NCBI GenBank assembly: GCA_018223435.1
Contig: JAGTTO010000001.1
Location: forward strand, 2,480,001 to 2,544,000
Length of the DNA stretch: 64,000 bases
Direction of reading: 5' to 3'
Source: Lachnospiraceae bacterium Marseille-Q4251
GTDB lineage: Bacteria > Bacillota > Clostridia > Lachnospirales > Lachnospiraceae
Every line of letters begins with the position of its first letter. The first letter of the stretch is position 1. Both the position numbers and the translations under genes were made by a program. This document shows positions 59,768-64,000 of this stretch, piece after piece. The notes beneath the pieces are model-generated. The model searched no databases. It saw nothing but the letters and a program-made list of their open reading frames with translations, and was not told the DNA's origin.

Positions 59768-60828
59768 TTGATTTTTTCCTGAGCAGCAGAGAGGAGGCTT
59801 AAATAGTCATCAATCTCAGCGGGAATGGAGAGGATGGAGGGAGTTGCGGCACCTGCCAGGGCAGTGGTGCTGTCAATGAGAGCAACGGCTCCATTTTTCA
59901 CTGCGGGGATCTGACTCATGAGTTCATCCTGCTGAAGGGCATCCAGAAGCGTCTCATCGCCATAAGCAACAATCATATCCACATCACTGAACTGATCGGC
60001 ATTTTCACGGCTGACGGTGATGCTGAAATCTGTGCTGTCTCCGGCAAGTTTGGTGACACTTTCCGGAAGTTCCAGACCGAGATCCAGAAGATAAGTAGCT
60101 CTCGGGTCTGCGGAAGGCAGATAGATATAGAAAGAACTCAGATCGTCAGCATTGATCCAGCAGAACGCAGTTTTGGTGCCTTTAAGGTCCGGATAGTCGG
60201 CCAGTTTATCCTGGATCAGCTGCTCGACTTCAGCTACCTTAGCTTCTCCTTCGGCTTTCATACCCATACCCTCGGCATTTTCAATCGTCTGGTCTCTCCA
60301 GGTAGTCTGCCAGGCATTTTCCTTATAAGGAATGACAGGGGCAATCTGGCTTAAGGTGTCATAATCCTCTTGAGTCAGACCGGAGTAAGAAGCCAGGATC
60401 ACATCAGGATCACAGTCGCTGATGGCTTCAAAATCCAGACCGTCCACATCATCAAAAACATTGGGAGCGTCAACACCCAGTTCCTGGAAGGCTTCATCTG
60501 TCCAGGGATGCAGATTGTTTTCTGTCACCATACCATAGTTGGCGGCGGAAACGCCCACGGGAGCAATGCCGAGTGCCAGAGGCGCGTCCTGGTTTTCCCA
60601 GCCGACGGTGGCAATGCGCTCCGGTTTGCTCTCGATGACGGTTTCGCCGTAGGCATGCTGGATTGTGATGGGATATTCGGTTTCCTCGTCTGCTCCGGAG
60701 ACAGTGCTTTCCTCAGCAGAGGCTGCCTCGGTTTCAGAAACAGTTTCTGTCTCGGCAGCGGAAACAGCCATAACAGATGTCAGTGCCAGCAGGGAACAAA
60801 AAAGAATGGATAATTTTTTGAATTTCAT
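59764..60828 (-). CDS. Iron-siderophore binding protein (FepB/FecB-like)
   Basis: The 354-residue protein has a signal peptide, an acidic Glu/Ser/Thr linker (about 25-50), then the helical-backbone binding fold: VIESKPERIATVGWENQDAP, ISDCDPDVILASYSGLTQED, and the C-terminal PAVKNGAVALID. The signal peptide ends VMAVSAAE, a signal peptidase I site, with no lipobox Cys, unlike most Gram-positive relatives. It is the first gene of a four-gene operon with overlaps, behind a promoter with a DtxR/IdeR-like operator. Siderophore type unknown. Confidence 0.93.
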   Translation of the reverse strand: MKFKKLSILFCSLLALTSVMAVSAAETETVSETEAASAEESTVSGADEETEYPITIQHAYGETVIESKPERIATVGWENQDAPLALGIAPVGVSAANYGMVTENNLHPWTDEAFQELGVDAPNVFDDVDGLDFEAISDCDPDVILASYSGLTQEDYDTLSQIAPVIPYKENAWQTTWRDQTIENAEGMGMKAEGEAKVAEVEQLIQDKLADYPDLKGTKTAFCWINADDLSSFYIYLPSADPRATYLLDLGLELPESVTKLAGDSTDFSITVSRENADQFSDVDMIVAYGDETLLDALQQDELMSQIPAVKNGAVALIDSTTALAGAATPSILSIPAEIDDYLSLLSAAQEKIK

Positions 60829-60857
60829 AAAGACCTCCTAAAGATAATTTCTAATGG

Positions 60858-60876
60858 TAAGTTAAGGCTAACTAAC
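60858..60876. promoter_or_regulatory. DtxR/IdeR-like iron-responsive operator
   Basis: On the minus strand, GTTAGTTAGCCTTAACTTA resembles the IdeR/DtxR box TTAGGTTAGSCTAACCTAA. AGTTA and TAACT form an inverted repeat around AGGC. It lies just after the predicted transcription start and before the binding-protein ribosome site. Confidence 0.7.
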
Positions 60877-60884
60877 TGCGTTGG

Positions 60885-60913
60885 AGTATAGCATGGAGAA
60901 AAAAATCCGTCAA
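60885..60913 (-). promoter_or_regulatory. Sigma-A promoter of the siderophore operon
   Basis: On the minus strand: TTGACG (60913-60908), a 17-base spacer, TATACT (60890-60885). The operator at 60858-60876 begins about nine bases downstream of the -10 box. Confidence 0.78.
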
Positions 60914-61011
60914 TCCATGCATCGTAAAAAATATGGTTGTCACCGGATTGAGTCGTTTTTTGCGTTTACAAAATTTTCAGAATAAATAGCATCACAGATT
61001 CCTGAAAATAA

Positions 61012-61020
61012 TGTTATAAT
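61012..61020 (+). promoter_or_regulatory. Extended -10 promoter of the ABC exporter
   Basis: TGT directly before TATAAT (61015-61020) gives an extended -10 element 37 bases before the start codon. The -35 region (TCACAG at about 60992) is weak. Confidence 0.55.
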
Positions 61021-61056
61021 TAAACTGACAGAGTAAAAAGGCAAGAAGGAGGCATT

Positions 61057-61767
61057 ATGGCGGAAAAAGATTTTGTAAAACTGAAAAATGTGACGAAAAT
61101 ATACCAAATGGGTGAAGTGCAGATCCGTGCGGTAGACGGCATTGATTTTTCCATTGATAAAGGCGAATTTGTAGTTGTGGTAGGTCCCAGCGGAGCCGGA
61201 AAAACCACGGTTTTAAATATCCTCGGCGGCATGGACAAGGCCTCCGGCGGAGAAGTCCTGGTGGACGGAAAGGACATCGCCGGTTATTCCCAGAAGCAGC
61301 TGACGGGCTACCGGAGAAACGACATTGGTTTCGTTTTCCAGTTCTATAACCTGGTTCCGAACCTGACAGCACTGGAAAATGTAGAACTGGCTCTTCAGAT
61401 CTCTCGAAATCCCCTGGATGCAAAGACGGTTATGCAAGAGGTGGGTCTGGGTGACCGTCTGAACAACTTCCCGGCCCAGCTTTCCGGCGGTGAGCAGCAG
61501 AGGGTTTCCATTGCAAGGGCACTGGCAAAAAATCCCAAACTTCTGCTCTGCGATGAACCGACGGGTGCGCTGGATTATCAGACAGGAAAAGCCATTTTAA
61601 AACTTCTTCAGGACATGTGCCGGGAGCGGGGAATGACCGTTATCGTCATTACCCATAACTCGGCCCTGACACCTATGGCAGACCGTGTTATCCGGATTAA
61701 AAACGGAAAAGTATCGGAAATGCACAGAAACGAACATCCCGTATCCGTGGAAACCATTGAATGGTAG
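61057..61767 (+). CDS. MacB/LolD-type ABC exporter ATPase
   Basis: The 236-residue ATPase has Walker [18 protein letters not shown] (about 48), Q-loop [20 protein letters not shown], signature [16 protein letters not shown], Walker [12 protein letters not shown] and switch His [11 protein letters not shown]. This is the pattern of ATPases that partner FtsX-like permeases and transmit mechanical force to extracytoplasmic parts. AGGAGG lies before ATG 61057. The partner permease follows after eight bases. Confidence 0.95.
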   Translation: MAEKDFVKLKNVTKIYQMGEVQIRAVDGIDFSIDKGEFVVVVGPSGAGKTTVLNILGGMDKASGGEVLVDGKDIAGYSQKQLTGYRRNDIGFVFQFYNLVPNLTALENVELALQISRNPLDAKTVMQEVGLGDRLNNFPAQLSGGEQQRVSIARALAKNPKLLLCDEPTGALDYQTGKAILKLLQDMCRERGMTVIVITHNSALTPMADRVIRIKNGKVSEMHRNEHPVSVETIEW

Positions 61768-61775
61768 GTGAAGGT

Positions 61776-64000
61776 ATGAAGAAGAAAGCACTGAGAAAAG
61801 ATTTTTTTGTGGAAGTACGAAAAAGCCGGAACCGTTTTCTTTCGATCCTTTTTATTGTGGCTCTTGGTGTGTCTTTTTATTCCGGTATCCAGTCGGCTGC
61901 ACCGGATATGAAACGTTCCGGGGATGTCTATTTTGACCGGGAAAAACTCATGGATCTGAAGGTGGTCAGTACACTGGGGCTTACAGAAGAGGATCTTCTG
62001 GAACTTGAGAAAACGGAAGGCATAGAAACGGCAGAAGGTGCTTATATGACAGATGTCCTCTGTGGAGAAGGGGATAACCAGAAGGTTCTGCATCTGGAGT
62101 CCGTTACAGAGGAGTTTCAGAAGCTTCAGCCGGATGAGGGGACGCTTCCGTCAAAAGCCGATGAATGTTTTCTGGATGCCCAGGCGGCACAGGCCTTCGA
62201 TGTCCATGTGGGAGATACCATCACCGTACAGGAGGACGGAGAGGAAAGTGATTCTGTTCTGAAAAGAAAGACCTTTACGGTGGCAGGTATCGGCGGAAGT
62301 CCGGCATATATCGCTTTCGGCCGCGGAAATACGACGCTCGGTTCCGGTGAGGTTTTAGGCTTCTGCTATATTCTTCCGGAAAATTTTGACATGGATGTTT
62401 ACACACAGGTTTTTCTTTCGGTGGAAGGAGCAGAAGAGGAGGTTGCTTTTACGGACGCCTATGATTCCCTGGTGGCGACGGCAAAAGAAAAAGTAGAAGA
62501 GCTCTCCGAAAAACGCTGTCAGGTCCGGTATGATGAGGTCACCGGTGAGGCACAGGAGAAGATCGATGATGCGAAACAGGAGCTTGCGGACGGCAGAAAA
62601 GAATCGGATGAAAAACTGGCCGATGCGGAGAAAACACTGACGGATGGCGAAGAGGAACTGGAGCAGGGAAAAAAAGATCTGGAGGACGGTAAAAAACAGC
62701 TCTCAGAAGCACGGACACAGCTGGATGAGCAGAAAACGGCCCTGGATGAGCAGGAAGAACAGCTGAAGACGGCAGAGGCACAGTTTGGAGGAAGCACGCC
62801 GGAGATCGAGGCGGGCAAAACAAAGATCGCAGAAGCAAGAGAGCAGCTTTCCGAAGGAGAAAAGGAGCTGGAGACAAAAGAATCCGAACTTGCAAAAGCG
62901 GAAGAAACTATAAAAGAAAATGAGACAAAGCTTGCAGACGGCCGGAAAGATTATGAAGAGGCCAAGAAGGAAGCAGAAGATAAGATTGCTGAGGGCGAAG
63001 ACAAGATCGCTGAGGCGGAAGCAGATCTGGCAGCGCTGGAATTTCCCGCGTGGACGGTCTCTGACCGGAACGATATGACAGACTACTCCGGTTATGCGGA
63101 TAATGCCAATCAGATGAAGAGTCTGGGTGCCGTTTTCCCGGTACTGTTTTTCCTGGTAGCGGCTTTGATCAGCCTCACGACGATGACCAGAATGGTAGAA
63201 GAAGAACGGACACAGATCGGTACGTTGAAAGCACTGGGCTACAGCAAGAGCTCCATTGCCGGAAAATATGTTTTCTATGCCCTTCTCGCTACGGTCGGAG
63301 GCAGTGTCCTTGGTGTTCTGGCGGGAGAAAAAATCTTCCCTTATGTGATCATCGATGCTTACCGGATCATGTATCAGCATATGGACGGGATGGTTCTGGA
63401 TTATCAGCTGGATCATGCGCTTGTTGCTTCACTGGTAGCTCTTTTCTGTACCATGGCAGGAACGCTTTCTGCCTGTGGAAAGGAACTGGCAAGTACACCG
63501 GCGGTTCTTATGCGTCCGCCAGCGCCCAAAGAAGGTAAAAGAGTCTTTCTGGAAAGGATCGGTTTTATCTGGAAACACTTAAGCTTCAGCTGGAAATCCA
63601 CGGTACGGAACCTTTTCCGCTATAAAAAGCGTCTTTTTATGACGGTTTTCGGGATCGGCGGCTGTATGGCTCTTCTCCTGGTGGGCTTTGGACTCCGGGA
63701 TTCCATCATGGATGTCGTGTTGCTCCAGTACGGCGAGATCCAGCTTTATGACGGTATGCTTGTTCTGAATGAAGATGCTTCGGATGCAGAGGTGGAAGCG
63801 CTGAAGAAAGACCTCTCTTCCCGTTCCGATGTGGAAGAGAGTATGGATGTCTATATGAAAAAGCACGCGGCAAAGGGAGAGAACGGTACCTGTGAGGTTT
63901 ACCTTATGATGCCGAAGAAACTGGAAAATTTTTCAGACTTTATACACACCAGAAACCGGATCACAAAGGAAGCGTATACCCTTGGTGATGAGGGGATCAT
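61776..64000 (+). CDS. FtsX-like ABC permease with central coiled coil, 3' partial
   Basis: The frame starts at ATG 61776 (GGTGAAGG upstream; MKKKALRKDFFVEVRKSRNR) and is open for 741 codons to the right edge. TM1 is about 20-42. An extracytoplasmic region follows, with a long Glu/Lys/Asp heptad region (about 250-410, units such as ELADGRKESDEKLADAEK) that should form an extended coiled coil. Two or more TM segments (VLFFLVAALISLTTMTRMVE onward) form an FtsX domain, and then a second such half begins (RLFMTVFGIGGCMALLLVGF). Large permeases of this type, about 1100 residues, occur in Clostridia; the substrate is unknown. Confidence 0.9.
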   Translation, partial: MKKKALRKDFFVEVRKSRNRFLSILFIVALGVSFYSGIQSAAPDMKRSGDVYFDREKLMDLKVVSTLGLTEEDLLELEKTEGIETAEGAYMTDVLCGEGDNQKVLHLESVTEEFQKLQPDEGTLPSKADECFLDAQAAQAFDVHVGDTITVQEDGEESDSVLKRKTFTVAGIGGSPAYIAFGRGNTTLGSGEVLGFCYILPENFDMDVYTQVFLSVEGAEEEVAFTDAYDSLVATAKEKVEELSEKRCQVRYDEVTGEAQEKIDDAKQELADGRKESDEKLADAEKTLTDGEEELEQGKKDLEDGKKQLSEARTQLDEQKTALDEQEEQLKTAEAQFGGSTPEIEAGKTKIAEAREQLSEGEKELETKESELAKAEETIKENETKLADGRKDYEEAKKEAEDKIAEGEDKIAEAEADLAALEFPAWTVSDRNDMTDYSGYADNANQMKSLGAVFPVLFFLVAALISLTTMTRMVEEERTQIGTLKALGYSKSSIAGKYVFYALLATVGGSVLGVLAGEKIFPYVIIDAYRIMYQHMDGMVLDYQLDHALVASLVALFCTMAGTLSACGKELASTPAVLMRPPAPKEGKRVFLERIGFIWKHLSFSWKSTVRNLFRYKKRLFMTVFGIGGCMALLLVGFGLRDSIMDVVLLQYGEIQLYDGMLVLNEDASDAEVEALKKDLSSRSDVEESMDVYMKKHAAKGENGTCEVYLMMPKKLENFSDFIHTRNRITKEAYTLGDEGI

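Noticed and set aside
62519..62895. Ser/Cys/Pro-rich frames opposite the FtsX-like permease
   Set aside because: They mirror the Glu/Lys coiled-coil codons (GAA/GAG/AAA read backwards); no gene signals.
1..64000. CRISPR arrays, rRNA and tRNA genes
   Set aside because: No regularly spaced direct repeats with unique spacers, no rRNA-like segment and no convincing tRNA cloverleaf was seen on either strand by eye.

Overview
The window looks like a chromosomal segment of a gut Lachnospiraceae-type bacterium (Clostridia, Bacillota). Evidence: a VanW-family surface protein, MutS2, YhaM, a TrmL operon, Cache/AraC regulators beside a three-gene sugar ABC importer, strong AGGAGG ribosome sites, and a GC-rich core broken by AT-rich insertions. 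No rRNA, tRNA or CRISPR array was found, and the species cannot be named from the sequence alone.

Layout. 1-12.15 kb is core: a partial VanW protein; an operon of an AIR-synthase-like half protein, Lrp/AsnC regulator, aminotransferase and TrmL; a convergent two-component system and MutS2; then a membrane HtrA-like protein without catalytic residues, YhaM exonuclease and the rRNA methyltransferase RlmD.

12.16-32.31 kb is an integrated mobilizable element of about 20.1 kb in the 3' end of rlmD. Related 24-bp segments mark its two ends (12155-12178 and 32287-32310), both read in the same frame. It holds a large serine recombinase, TnpV, a MobQ relaxase with an RSF1010-like oriT, a plasmid-type maintenance block (RepA_N initiator, DnaC-like ATPase, ParR, ParM, candidate parC), a yjdF riboswitch with YjdF, a two-component system driving an ABC exporter, a STAND ATPase gene broken by an IS256-family insertion (8-bp target duplication), and a GNAT/antitoxin-like pair. 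The element replaces the last codons of rlmD with a 94-codon tail. In the excised circle the same tail would be fused in frame to the recombinase.

32.3-44.1 kb is a scarred accessory zone: a TnpV relic, a ROK regulator with no normal start codon, a polyol/sugar operon (zinc dehydrogenase, VOC protein, GPH symporter, truncated fructokinase), a 38-bp scrap of a STAND gene, dispersed structured repeats, two GH13 alpha-glucosidases (one joined in frame to an AraC regulator), a MATE exporter and an M28 peptidase relic.

44.2-64 kb returns to core-like DNA: a second MATE exporter, an SDR, a YhhQ-type queuosine-precursor transporter behind a probable preQ1 riboswitch, a nitroreductase, a Cache-AraC regulator divergent from a LplB/YtcP-type sugar importer, PepT, YbaK, an AraC regulator, a four-gene iron-siderophore importer under a DtxR/IdeR-like operator, and an ABC exporter whose FtsX-like permease runs off the right edge.
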